Under the pieces are notes generated by a model. That model made no database searches, had not been told where the DNA came from, and saw only the letters and a program-made list of their open reading frames with translations. From NCBI GenBank assembly GCA_014529385.2, contig CM043956.1, positions 89,647,221 to 89,711,220 of the forward strand: a stretch of DNA of 64,000 nucleotides, written 5' to 3'. A program made the translations under genes and the position numbers. Below are positions 12,801 through 25,075 of the stretch, in pieces (the stretch's first letter is position 1; every line of letters starts with the position of its first letter). This DNA is from Adiantum capillus-veneris (lineage: Eukaryota > Streptophyta > Polypodiopsida > Polypodiales > Pteridaceae).

Positions 12801-15800
12801 TCCAAACTTCCCATCCAATCGCGGCTTGGGATTTTAGAGAAGCCACTTACCCTAATGGTAATGATTTCTTGCAATCCATATGGAATGCAAAGTTGCCTCA
12901 TTATGACGCCGATGATGCCTCGAGTGCTTTGCCCGCTCTTCCTTATCGTTCATGAAAGCTTCAACCGCTCTTCCATCGACATGAGTGATACTGTCAGTCG
13001 AGGTCAAAGCCCATAGCATAATATTTATTCCAGAAACTTCTGACATTGACGACTTTCGATTCCAAGTTATGATTAAAAAATCCATTCCCATGCCACATGA
13101 GGGCCATTGCAAGCTTACCTTTGTGCGAAAATGCTATGCTCCCAACCATAATCCGTGCACTCATAAAAACACTGAATATGTGACTCCTGCATGAAATTCT
13201 CCATACAGACATATGATAGTACAACATCCACCCCCTCTGTACCTCCGCATCCTCGGAATGTGCCAACCGTCTTCAAAATTTAGAAGCATAAAATCTAACC
13301 ACTTCCCACTGTAAGCATGTTGTAAATAACCTCCCAAGAATTTTACAACATGCTTACAGTGGGAAGTGGTTAGTTGTCTCCCTTATTTAGCTGCTCCTCT
13401 GCCCTTGCTTTCTTTAGGTGCCTGCTGGCCACCCAACTCCTCCTCTACCTCATGATTTCTCGGCCCTCTCAACCTCTTGTAGTTTTCGCCGCCCAAGACA
13501 TGCTCGTTTTCCTTGCTCAACGGCGGCTCCTTGTTGCTCGCCCTTGCCATAAAAAGCAACCCTGACGGTGCTTCCTGCTTGTCAACCTATTTTCTTTTAT
13601 CTTGAGAACTTCATAAATAGCTTTAGCTCAATTTTATGTTTATCATTTCTCTGTCGTTCACACACCCCATGCCCTCTCAATCCAAACTTCCAATCCAATC
13701 GCAGCTTGGGATTTTAGAGAAGCCACTTACCCTAATGGTAATGATCTCTCGCAATCCATATGGAATGCAAACTTGCCTCATTATGACGCCAATGACGCCT
13801 CGAGTGCTTTGCCCGCTCTTCCTTATCGTTCATGAAAGCTTCAACCACTCTTCCATAGACATGAGTGATACTGTCAGTCGAGGTCAAAGCCCATAGCATA
13901 ATATTTATTCCAGAAACTTCTGACATTGGCGACTTTCCATTCCAAGTTATGATTAAAAAATCCATTCCCATGCACATGAGGGCCATTGCAAGCTTGCCTT
14001 CGTGCGAAAATGCTATGCTCCCAACCATAATCCGTGCACTCATAGAAACACTGAATATGTGACTCCTGCATGAAATTCTCCATACAGACATATGACAGTA
14101 CAACATCCACCCCCTCTGAACCTCCGCATCCTCGGCATGTGCCAACCGTCTTCAAAATTTAGAAGCATAAAATCTAACCACTTCCCACTGTAAGCATGTT
14201 GTCAATAACCTCCCAAGAATTTGACAACATGCTTACAGTGGGAACTGGTTACCTGTCTCCCTTATTTAGCTGCTCCTCTGCCCTTGCTTTCTTTAGCTGG
14301 CAGCTGGCCACCCAACTCCTCCTCTACCTCATGATTTCTCCGCCTTCTCAACCTCTTGTAGTTTTCGCCGCCCAAGCCATGCTCGTTTTCCTTGCTCAAC
14401 GGCGGCTCCTTGTTGCTCGCCCTTGCCATAAAAAGCAACCCCGTCGGTGCTTCCTGCTTGTCAACCTGTTTTCTTTTATCCTGAGAACTTCATAAATAGC
14501 TTTAGCTCAATTTTATTTTTATCATTTCTCTCTCGTTCACACACCCCATGCCCTCTTAATCCAAACTTCCCATCCAATCGCGGCTTGGGATTTTAGAGAA
14601 GCCACATACCCTAATGGTAATGATGTCTCGGAATCCATATGGAATGCAAAGTTGCCTCATTATGACGCCGATGAGTCCTCGAGTGCTTTGCCCGCTCTTC
14701 CTTATCGTTCATGAAAGCTTCAACAGCTCTTCCATCGACATGAGTGATACTGTCAGTCGAGGTCAAAGCCCATAGCATAATATTTATTCCAGAAACTTCT
14801 GACATTGACGAATTTCGATTCCAAGTTATGATTAAAAAATCCATTCCCATACCACATGAGGGCCATCGCAAGCTTGCCTTCCTGTAAAAATGCTATGCTC
14901 CCAACCATAATCCGTGCACTCATAAAAACACTGAATATGTGACTCCTGCATGAAATTCTCCATACAAACATATGACAGTACAACATCCACCCCCTCTGAA
15001 CCTCTGCATCCTCGGCATGTGCCAACCGTCTTCAAAATTTAGAAGCATAAAATCTAACCACTTCCCACTGTAAGCATGTTGTCAATAACCTCCCAAGAAT
15101 TTGACAACATGCTTACAGTGGGAAGTGGTTAGTTGTCTCCCTTATTTAGTTGTTCCTCTGCCCTTGCTTTCTTTAGCTGGCAGCTGGCCACCCAACTCCT
15201 CCTCTACCTCATGATTTCTCGGCCCTCTCAACCTCTTGTAGTTATCGCCGCCCAAGCCATGCTCGTTTTCCTTGCTCAACGGCGGCTCCTTGTTGCTCGC
15301 CCTTGCCATAAAAAGCAACCCCGACGGTGCTTCGCGCTTGTCAACCTGTTTTCTTTTATCCTAAGAACTTCATAAATAGCTTTAGCTCAATTTTATTTTT
15401 ATCATTTCTCTCTCGTTCACACACCCCATGCCCTCTCAATCCAAACTTCCCATCCAATCGCGGTTTGGGATTTTAGAGAAGCCACTTACCCTAATGGTAA
15501 TGATGTCTCGCAATCCATATGGAATGCAAAGTTGCATCATTATGACGCCGATGATGCCTCGAGTGCTTTGCCCGCTCTTCCTTATCGTTCATGAAAGCTT
15601 CAACCGCTCTTCCATGGACATGAGTGATACTGTCAGTCGAGGTCAAAGCCCATAGCATAATATTTATTACAGAAACTTCTGACATTGACGACTTTCGATT
15701 CCAAGTTATGATTAAAAAATCCATTCCCATGCACATGAGGGCCATTGCAAGCTTGCCTTCATGCGAAAATTCTATGCTCCCAACCATAATCTGGGCACTC

Positions 15801-18622
15801 ATAAAAACACTGAATATGTGACTCCAGCATGAAATTCTCCATATAGACATATGACAGTACAACATCCACCCCCTCTGAACCTCCGCATCCTCGGCATGTG
15901 CCAACCGTTTTCAGAATTTAGAAGCATAAAATCTAACCACTTCCCACTGTAAGCATGTTGTCAATAACCTCCCAAGAATTTGACAACATGCTTACAGTAA
16001 GAAGTGGTTAGCTGTCTCCCTTATTTAGCTGCTCCTCTGCCCTTGCTTTCTTTAGCTACCAGCTATCCACCCAACTCCTCCTCTACCTCATGATTTCTCG
16101 GCCCTCTCAACCTCTTGTAGTTGGCGCCGCCCAAGCCATGCTCGTTTTCCTTGCTCAACGGCGGCTCCTTGTTGCTCGCCCTTGCCATAAAAAGCAACCC
16201 TGACGGTGCTTCCTGCTTGTCAACCTGTTTTCTTTTATCTTGAGAACTTCATAAATAGCTTTAGCTCAATTTTATTTTTATCATTTCTCTCTCGTTCACA
16301 CACCCCATGCCCTCTCAATCCAAACTTCCCATCCAATCGCGGCTTGGATTTTAGAGAAGCCACTTACCCTAATGGTAATGATGTCTCGCAATCCATATGG
16401 AATGCAAAGTTGCCTCATTATGACGCCGATGATGCCTCGAGTGCTTTGCCCGCTCTTCCTTATCGTTCATGAAAGCTTCAACCGCTCTTCCATCGACATG
16501 AGTGATACTGTCAGTCAAGGTCAAAGCCCATAGCATAATATTTATTCCATAAACTTCTGACATTGACAAATTTCGATTCCAAGTTATGATTAAAAATCCA
16601 TTCCCATGCCACATGAGGGCCATTGCAAGCTTGCCTTCGTGCGAAAATGCTATGCTCCCAACCATAATCCATGCACTCATGAAAACACTGAATATGTGAC
16701 TCCTGCATGAAATTCTCCATACAGACATATGACAGTACAACATCCACCCCCTCTGAACCTCCGCATCCTCGGCATGTGCCAACCGTCTTCAAAATTAAGA
16801 AGCATAAAATCTAACCACTTCCCACTGTAAGCATGTTGTCAATAACCTCCCAAGAATTTGACAACATGCTTAAAGTGGGAAGTGGTTAGCTGTCTCCCTT
16901 ATTTAGCTGCTCCTCTGCCCTTGCTTTCTTTAGCTGCCAGCTGGCCACCCAACTCCTCCTCTACCTCATGATTTCTCGGCCCTCTCAACCTCTTGTAGTT
17001 GGCGCCGCCCAAGCCATGCTCGTTTTCCTTGCTCAAAGGCGGCTCCTTGTTGCTCGCCCTTGCTATAAAAAGCAACCCCGACGGTGCTTCCTGCTTGTCA
17101 ACCTGTTTTCTTTTATCCTGAGAACTTCATAAATAGCTTTAGCTCAATTTTATTTTTATCATTTCCCTGTCGTTCACACACTTCATGCCCTCTCAATCCA
17201 AACTTCCCATCCAATCGCGGCTTGGGATTTTAGAGAAGCCACTTACCCTAATGGTAATGATGTCTCGGAATCCATATGGAATGCAAAGTTGCCTCATTAT
17301 GACGCCGATGATGCCTCGAGTGCTTTGCCCGCTCTTCCTTATCGTTCATGAAAGTTTCAACCACTCTTCCATCGACATGAGTGATACTGTCAGTCGAGGT
17401 CAAAGCCCATAGCATAATATTTATTCCAGAAACTTCTGACATTGATGAATTTCGATTCCAAGTTATGATTAAAAAATCGATTCCCATGCCACATGAGGGC
17501 CATTGCAAGCTTGCCTTCGTGCGAAAATGCTATGCTCCCAACCATAATCCGTGCACTCATAAAAACACTGAATATGTGACTCCTACATGAAATTCTCCAT
17601 ATAGACATATGACAGTACAACATCCACCCCCTCTGAACCTCCGCATCCTCGGCATGTGCCAACCGTCTTCAAAATTAAGAAGCATAAAATCTAACCACTT
17701 CCCACTGTAAGCATGTTGTCAATAACCTCCCAAGAATTTGACAACATGCTGAAAGTGGGAAGTGGTTAGCTGTCTCCCTTATTTAGCTGCTCCTCTGCCC
17801 TTGCTTTCTTTAGCTGCCAGCTGGCCACCCAACTCCTCCTCTACCTCATGATTTCTCGGCCCTCTCAACCTCTTGTAGTTATCGCCGCCCAAGCCATGCT
17901 CGTTTTCCTTGCTCAACGGCGGCTCCTTGTTGCTCGCCCTTGCCATAAAAAGCAACCCCGACGGTGCTTCTTGCTTGTCAACCTGTTTTCTTTTATCCTG
18001 AGAACTTCATAAATATCTTGAGCTCAATTTTATTTTTATCATTTCTCTGTCGTTCACACACCCCATGCCCTCTCAATCCAAACTTCCCATCCAATCACGG
18101 CTTGGGATTTTAGAGAAGCCACTTACCCTAATGGTAATGATGTCTCGCAATCCATATGGAATGCAAAGTTGCCTCATTATGACGCCGATGATGCCTTGAG
18201 TGCTTTCCCTGCTCTTCCTTATCGTTCATGAAAGCTTCAACCGCTCTTCCATAGACATGAGTGATACTGTCAGTCGAGGTCAAAGCCCATAGCATAATAT
18301 TTATTCCAGAAACTTCTAACATTGATGACTTTAGATTCTTAGTTATGATTAAAAAATCCATTCCCATGCCACATGAGGGCCATTGCAAGCCTGCCTTCGT
18401 GGGAAAATGCTACGCTCCCAACCATAATCCGTGCACTCATAAAAACACTGAATATGTGACTCCTGCATGAAATTCTCCATACAGATATATGATAGTACAA
18501 CATCCACCCCCTCTGTACCTCCGCATCCTCGGAATGTGCCAACCGTCTTCAAAATTTAGAAGCATAAAATCTAACCACTTCCCACTGTAAGCATGTTGTC
18601 AATAACCTCCCAAGAATTTGAC
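9853..18622 (+). repeat. Tandem array of ten ~880-bp units
   Basis: Units start near 9853, 10735, 11615, 12496, 13375, 14254, 15134, 16014, 16894 and 17774, a spacing of 879-882 bp, and are very similar. Each starts with a CT-rich TGTCTCCCTTATTTAG block. Next come a CCATAAAAAG word and a middle part with GAGTGATACTGTCAGTCGAGG. Each ends in a 32-bp inverted repeat that spans the junction to the next unit. Open frames recur on both strands, but they overlap each other, change with single-base indels and match no known family, so the array looks non-coding. The first unit lacks the preceding inverted repeat and the last stops inside one. Confidence 0.95.
10656..10734. repeat. 32-bp inverted repeat at an array junction (one of nine)
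   Basis: Arm 10656-10687 (CTAACCACTTCCCACTGTAA...) and arm 10703-10734 are reverse complements with one mismatch, around a 15-base spacer. Equivalent hairpins lie near 11536, 12416, 13296, 14175, 15055, 15935, 16815 and 17694. A truncated one at 18572-18622 ends five bases into its second arm. Confidence 0.9.
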
Positions 18623-20873
18623 TTTAGGTAGACATAAACCTCCAGGATCGAAGGGAAAACTCAAAAACTTCTTGTCACTGAAGTGAAACCATCCAAAAGC
18701 CCATATACTTGTTGCATCATTGTAAAACTTGTAAACCGATTTCCATAATGTGTAAGCATCTCAAACTGTACCAGGACTATATGTCATATAGATCAACTGC
18801 CATAGGGAAAATACATAACCATGTCCTCCTGGATCAAATGGCCTAAGATACTCTACAAACATGCTCATCATATCTTTCTGACATTCCATATAACCACATG
18901 TATCACTGATTGATATAAGATCATCAAGCTAAAGCAAATAGGTAGTCACCTCAATCTCTGGCATAATTGGTATTGAATCGACATCACCCCCTCTGGCATG
19001 GGAGGTATTAGTATGCAACAAGAAACCATTGTTATCCATACCATTGGAATGTACCTGAAAAATTGTAGGTAAGCTTGAAACCATCTAGAGCTTCATCAAG
19101 TATCTTCATGAGTTCTCTATCATCTCCTTCTTTTTGCTGCTCTAAGTTTCCTATGCAATGCAAGCCTTGAACTTCCTTCCCATATGGAACAGAAAACTCT
19201 CTTAAGCATCATCCAAAAGAGCAATAAGCTCTAGGTCTTTCTCAATTGGTAAATAATCTTGTAAAGATTTTATATCTTCGTCCACATAAACCTATAAACT
19301 CCATGTATCTTGATGCAAATAAGTATTAGCATGCATAGAGATCATCGGTTTGGTAAAACACTCTGCATCCTTTTTACTTTACATCAAATATTGTTCAACT
19401 GCATTAGCACAAGATCTTGCATGCATCAAATATTGTTCAACTGCATTAGCAAAAGATCTTGCATGCATCTCAAAGATGTCATCAAGATTCCTAGTAAGAG
19501 CATCATCATAATAGGTTGGGTTAGCAAGAGCATTGTATGACTGCTCTTGCACCCCCTCTGAACTGATACTAAGCACTGAGTAATCTGTATACTTGGGTGC
19601 TTCAAGTTCACTTACCATTGTTTGAAAGTCAAGATCACAAAATATGTAATAATGTATCAAGTGGTGAATCTAGCCCGTCATCCATATGCACCTGCATATG
19701 ATTGTAATTATACACTTGTATGCATCCCTCTTCCTGTGAAGCTTCATTTGGTACAGATAAGCTATGAGATTCTTCAACTTCATCCTCCTCTTGCACAACC
19801 AAACCATGTACATCTACACCTTCAATAGATATCCGCTCTAGCACACCCAAGCCATATGAATCCTCATGTATCTGTAGACCCTGTGTATCCTCATTCTTAT
19901 CCAATGGCATAACTGGATTTGTAGAATATGGAGTCCCAAGCTTTACATAAACCATCTTTGCAATCCCTTGATCATGTGCAATCTGCAATAACTTGTCATT
20001 TTCAAGCAGACACTTGTCCACAACAGATTCAAGCTTGGCTCGGATTTCTTTACAAACATTTGTGTAGGTAGGCACATGAGCATTATCTCTATCTTCATCT
20101 AAATCCACACAAGAATCAATGATGGAAGTAGCTTCCAGGCGAGTAGGCTTTGAAAAACTTTCACCAGTGGTTTTAAGATGCAATTCATTATTTACCCATG
20201 TTAGGTTACCTGAACCATGATCCTCTAAGGCTAAATCTAATACTTGCAAAGCTGCTTTTGCTTTAGCTTTACTTCTTGCATGAAACTCCTCCCAAAATTC
20301 ATCATAGCTAATTGTCTGCAATTGGATCTCCATCATCTTTACTGAAAGTAAACCGCTTCTGTTGAGTCATCTGATCTATTTCCAAGGCTATATGCCGATC
20401 ACTCGCTTGTACAACTACTTCTTCAAATTTTACCCAGTTGTCTGCGTACATACCAATAACCTCTTGTATTTGATCACGTAATTTTGGAGATACTAACCGA
20501 TAAAACTCCTTGATCATATGCTTAGTTGGAATACCCATAAGCTCCATCTCTAACCTATAGCATGCAAGATATCCATCACCATCGTAGCCATCAATGTACC
20601 TCTTTGAGCATAATCTTTATCCAATGCTTCTTCCACTGCTTCAACCACTTTTGCATGCTTCATCTCAGCTTCATACGGTCGAGCAAACCCTTGCAATAAA
20701 TCTGTTTGGTCCAAACCAAATTGCTCATAAGTAACTGCAGCTACTGTTGCAAGAAGGCATCAAATAGTTGCATCATCTGCTGCATCATTTCTTTTTGAGA
20801 CGTTGGCGTCATCCTCTCTGCCAAAATTTCCCACTCTGGCTCGCTTCACCTCATGTTCACCAAAGATGTCGGT
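18623..20873 (-). pseudogene. Retrotransposon gag-like ORF remains
   Basis: Minus-strand frames at 20547-20308, 20336-19635 and 19660-19379 join with small frame changes into a hydrophilic protein. It begins with ELMGIPTKHMIKEFYRLVSP and continues with a charged EFHARSKAKAKAALQ region and acidic stretches. The first part reads like the helical capsid part of an LTR-retrotransposon gag. The remainder matches nothing I recognise. A short in-frame duplication (MHARS-ANAVEQYLM twice) lies at about 19380-19470. Stops further down (18640-19380) mark decay. The strand is opposite to the neighbouring gypsy gag at 22213. Confidence 0.4.
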
Positions 20874-21254
20874 GGATTTTATGTTCGCGAGTTGAGCTCG
20901 ATCAGCATCGGGCTGCTTGCTGTGAGAAATGGCGAGAGAGAGATGCACAACACAAGAGAACTTAACACAAAAAACTCCTTAGAAACCTTAAATTATACTA
21001 ATGAACTCAAAATTTGAATACAGAAATCTTTGACAGTTGCGATAGGCACCGTGTGCCCTTAAATTTGTTGATATCTTGAGCGGAATCACGGACACCAAAG
21101 CCTTACTTGCTTCATTTCCCTTCCCTTGCTCTTCCCAACCACCTTCACGAGCACTACCTTCGCCTTCACTTGCTTCGGTTTCTTTAAACTCAAACAAACC
21201 TTTGAAAACTGCTAAAGATCTGCTTCTCCATCGACATAACTTAAAGGTGCCTCT
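20874..21254. repeat. Copy 2 of the 357-bp direct repeat
   Basis: Positions 20900-21254 match 8216-8572 directly. The adjoining 22 bases (20874-20895) are the reverse complement of those beside copy 1. The repeat ends a few bases before the start of the putative gypsy LTR at 21261, which suggests that the element inserted at its edge. Confidence 0.6.
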
Positions 21255-21260
21255 TATAAA

Positions 21261-21446
21261 TGTCAGGCCAAGGCCTAGAGGGCAGGGCCCGACCTCGGGG
21301 AGTCAAGGACTTAGGCCAAGGTCCGGACTGAAGGTATGGACAGGGGATCCGGTTAGGGCAAAGTGCCATGGGCTCTCCTATAATAGGTTGGATGGGAGGT
21401 GGATCCGTAGTCAGTCTCCTCTGTGTTTTACACTGGTATCAAAGCT
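21261..21446 (+). repeat. Putative short 5' LTR and primer-binding site
   Basis: A segment starting TGTCAGGCC and ending TTTTACA (21261-21432, about 172 bp) is followed at 21434 by TGGTATCAAAGC. This is one base from the initiator-Met tRNA primer site TGGTATCAGAGC. The LTR length rests on the TG...CA rule only, because no second LTR was found in the window. Confidence 0.5.
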
Positions 21447-22212
21447 AAAGTTAGCTCGGACAGGGGCGTGGTCTTCCTTTTTGCATGCTGCATGTGCATG
21501 GCCGTGGAGCTTCTCCCTTGCCAAGCGAGGAAGCGAGTCAAAGAGGGAGCACCGCGTGCAGGGCCTCTTGAGGTGGGGAGGGACAAACTGTCAACCTCAA
21601 GCAATCGCGGCACTTTTGGGCTCGGTGGGTGCACACTGCATTTTGCTGCAAATCCCGTCACACGGGAGCTACCCCTGAAGAGAATCGTGCGCACCCCCAT
21701 CTCCTTGCCAAGAAATCGCGGCACTCTTGGGCGCCATAGCCGATAGCCTACATGTGTTTTTTCACATTTACAACGCCCTAAGGCCTTTGGCCTTGGGCAT
21801 TATCCTCAAAAGTTTCTAGCAAGGGTGCATGCCCACCCGGCACACATGCGTACACGGCTCCTTCCCGGTTGTCGGCCAAGGTGCGACCTAATCTCGTCCA
21901 CAAAGGACCAGGACATTCTTCGACAAGCCGTCAGCTTGCTGCATACTCTTCAAAATTGCAGAAATTACAGAAGTGCATCAAGGTTAATTTTATGACGGCT
22001 TTGAGATTTTCAAATAGGTATCCATCACCACTTGTTTCTTTGGAAAATCAAGTCGACTGGGACGTTTTCAAGCGGTGTATTTGAATGGGTAGAGTTACGG
22101 ATTGACAAAGCTTTGATAAATAGCGTAATTAGCACGACTAATTCTCATCGTTTGTGATGCATATTACGGCTACGAGATTGTTTTTCGAATCAAGTTATCC
22201 TTCTTTCTCTCT

Positions 22213-23162
22213 CTTACACTGCACGCTGTTACCATGGATTCAGATATCAACATGACCTTTGATTTCGAGCAAAATACGCCTGATCCTTCTCATGATGGCT
22301 CGTGATCGGATACTCTCACGGAGGGTGCTTGCGAGGCTACGGGAGGAGATGGCGCTTATGAATTGCTCGATATCCAGGAATTTCGGGCACTTCAAGCATG
22401 CATCTGAGTAATGGAAACAAACTTTGTATCCCTAAATGAAAATGTCACTAAATTATCCACTTTAGTGATACAATTTATGCATCAGCAGGTCAAGGGCCCT
22501 GTTGACACACACACATGCATGAGCACGTTGCCGATGAGGGGCAAGGCCCTTTTGGTCGTGGACAAGGTCCATATCCGGATTCTCTGAACTCTCTCACTAC
22601 AAAGGAGGTGGACGAGCTGTTGAAAAACACCAAGCCACCAACTTTTAAGGGAGAGGACTGCAATCGCAGTAAGGATGCAGTGAATATCTTTCTCAGCAAG
22701 TCGGATGGAATGCAGTGAATATCTTTCTCAGCAAGTCGGATGGAATTCATGCCTTACAGCATACTCCGGATGCAGTCAGAGCACTACAGACAAGTCTAAC
22801 TCTGGAAGGCAAGGCCTATAAATGGTGGATGTCTCTCAAGGAGAAGAATATCATACCATAGAGTTGGGCAGCCTTTGAGGCTATGTTTCGAAAAGAGTTT
22901 TTGCCCACAAATGAGGCAGATAGAAATTGGACGTCTTGGGACACCTGTTCCATGCGCCAACACCCATCATTGCTTGAATATATCTCTTACTATCAAGATG
23001 TTATCCTCAAGTTGGAAGGGTTAGACACCTTTTCACAAGTTCATGGGTTTATCCATGGTCTGACGTTAGAGCTTAAGAAGCACGTCAAGACTCCGGACCC
23101 TAAAACACTTGAGGAGGCCATAGTGAAAGTACACATTCATGATGATCCAGATAAGTTTCTCA
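22213..23162 (+). pseudogene. Gypsy-type gag, truncated
   Basis: Starts at ATG 22213 and continues through frames at 22515 and 22883. Recognisable capsid words are KPPTFKGEDC, LTLEGKAYKWWMSL and WAAFEAMFRKEFLP, typical of plant Ty3/gypsy gag (retrotransposon gag family). Stops occur early (for example within GWSD and ACI-VM contexts) and a 37-bp stretch is directly repeated near 22690-22740. At about 23162 the coding sequence breaks off and runs into a partial copy of the 880-bp array unit. With the primer site at 21434 it forms the 5' part of one element. Confidence 0.7.
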
Positions 23163-23745
23163 ATGGCGGCTCCTTGCTGCTCACCCTTTCCACAAAAGAA
23201 AACCCCGACTGTGCTTCCTGCTTGTCAACCTGTTTTCTTTTATAGCTCCTGAGAACTTCATAAATAGCTTTAGCTCAATTTTATTTCTATCATTGCTCTG
23301 TCATTCACACGCCCCATGCCCTCACGATCCAAACTTCCCATCAAATTGTGCCTTGGGCTTTTAGACAAGCCGATTTCCCTAATGGTAATGATTTCTCACA
23401 ATCCATATGGAATGAGAAGTTTCCTCATTATGATGCCCATGATGCCTCGAGTGCTTTGCCTGCTCTTCCTTATCGTTCATGAGTGCTTCAACCGCTCTTC
23501 CATCGGCATGAGTGATACTATCGGTAGAGGTCAAAACCCATAGCATAATCTTTACTCCAGAACTTCTGACATTGACAACTTCAAATTCCAAGTTATGATA
23601 TAAAAATCCATTCCCACACCACATGAAGGCCATTGCATGCTTGCCTTCGTGCAAAAATGCTGTGCTCCCAACCATAATCCAAGCACTCATAAAAACACTG
23701 AATATGTGACTCCTGCATGAAATTATCCATACAGACGTACGACAT
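23163..23745 (+). repeat. Dispersed partial copy of the 880-bp array unit
   Basis: Begins CAATGGCGGCTCCTTGCTGC and ends at TCCATACAGACGTACGACAT. It matches the middle two thirds of an array unit in the same orientation, but is more diverged than the array units are from each other. It lacks the CT-rich start and the inverted repeat. Its variant CCCTTTCCA is shared with unit 1 of the array only. Confidence 0.8.
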
Positions 23746-24032
23746 TAGTGGATTGAAGAAAATGATGCAAGGGGTAGGCAAACCACCTAGCTACAATCTT
23801 TTGGTGCTTTGAATAAGACTTTGTATATACAATTGCTATCTTTTTGCTTTGTCAATAGGGGTTTACAATAGATTTTTCAATAAACATGATTGTGGCCGGG
23901 CAATGATGGTACAACTAAAGTGAGCCGGTGCTAGAAAGAGGGAAAAGTAGGTCCATGGGTATCTACAAATGCATGCCAGACAGGGATTTCATTTTAACAT
24001 GATCACAAACATGTGAACACGTTAATGACATT
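23746..24032. other. Spacer before the copia element
   Basis: No coding region or repeat recognised. The five bases before the LTR (ACATT) are not repeated after the 3' LTR. Confidence 0.5.
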
Positions 24033-24267
24033 TGTTGGGGTATAAAGCCCAATGTGGTCGCCCAGGTAAGTGGGCGGGCCGCCAGGTATGTACACATATT
24101 CTTTGGTAAAAACCTAATAAGAACTCACTATGCTCTACACATTACAGTAGAGCGAGTTCACCATATCGTCGTGCTCTTCTTCTCGCACTCTCTCTCACGT
24201 CGCACTTCCGCTCGTACTCCTTCAACATTGAGTGATCACGTTTCAAAGTACATGATCACATTAAACA
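24033..24267 (+). repeat. 5' LTR of copia element (235 bp)
   Basis: Runs from TGTTGGGGTATAAAGCC to ATTAAACA and differs from the 3' LTR at six of 235 positions by eye. No tRNA primer-binding site follows it. Confidence 0.9.
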
Positions 24268-24890
24268 TTAAACATTTATTGACACATCACTTTTCTAGGT
24301 GGAAGAGGTTGTTCACACAAGAGATGCAACAAAAGCGTGTGCAGTGAGAGGAAGGTCTTACCCAGGTCATTGGGTAGTGTCTAGTCCTCGTGAACACTTA
24401 ATCTCAACTCATTATACAAATTATTTGTGAATTCACTCTCCAATTTCATGGAGCACCCCTTCACAAATTTCTTGACACGCCTTGAAGTTCAAGAGGTATT
24501 GATTTTTTTTTGGGGATTAAAAAATTTTAGGGCTCTTATGTAGGGAAGATTGTTTAAAATTTTGCAATTTAACGTCTTGAATGCTTTTTTTTTTTCTTAA
24601 AAACCACTGTGGGAAGAGGGTTTAGACCCAAAGGGGCTTTGGAGCTTGGACACGAGAAGTATGTGGGATTCAATGTGAGAAAGAGAGATAAGCTTCTAGG
24701 AAATTAGGCCTTGGAGGCTTGTGGCTCAAGGGCTTGAAGCTCTTGAATGAGGCTTGTGGAAAAAAGGGATTGTAGGTCTTTGAGCAGTGCCATGGGAAAC
24801 ACCTCATGTGAGGTGTGAATGAAAACCTCAAGGATAAACTTGAACTTCAAAGTGCTCTGTTGATTTACCAAAGCTGCGACTCCTGACCCT
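24268..24890. other. Non-coding filler in place of gag and protease
   Basis: Between the LTR and the pre-integrase domain a copia element should have gag and protease. This stretch has neither, nor a primer-binding site. It holds poly-T/A runs and no similarity I could recognise, so the 5' coding half is deleted or replaced. Confidence 0.6.
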
Positions 24891-25075
24891 TCTTAAACGT
24901 TTCTTTGTGGCATAGCCGGTTAGGACATATGTCCAAGAAGGGAATGGAAATCTTGTCTCGTTTTGGTTATTTGCCTGGCTTTTCATTTAATGATTTTGAA
25001 TTCTGTGAACATTGTCTGTATGGTAAGCAAACACAGCAGCCACATAAGCATAGAAGCAGTAGAAGAGATACATAG

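Noticed and set aside
9585-18552. Recurrent open frames of 60-137 codons in the tandem array
   Set aside because: They lie on both strands over the same bases, shift with one-base indels between units and match no family. They repeat because the DNA repeats.
10656-18622. CRISPR-like regular spacing of hairpins
   Set aside because: The units are 880 bp, the sequence between hairpins is repeated and not unique, and the setting is a plant nuclear genome.
21076-21678. 200-codon plus-strand frame near the gypsy LTR
   Set aside because: It crosses the repeat copy, the LTR and the primer site, and has no family resemblance.
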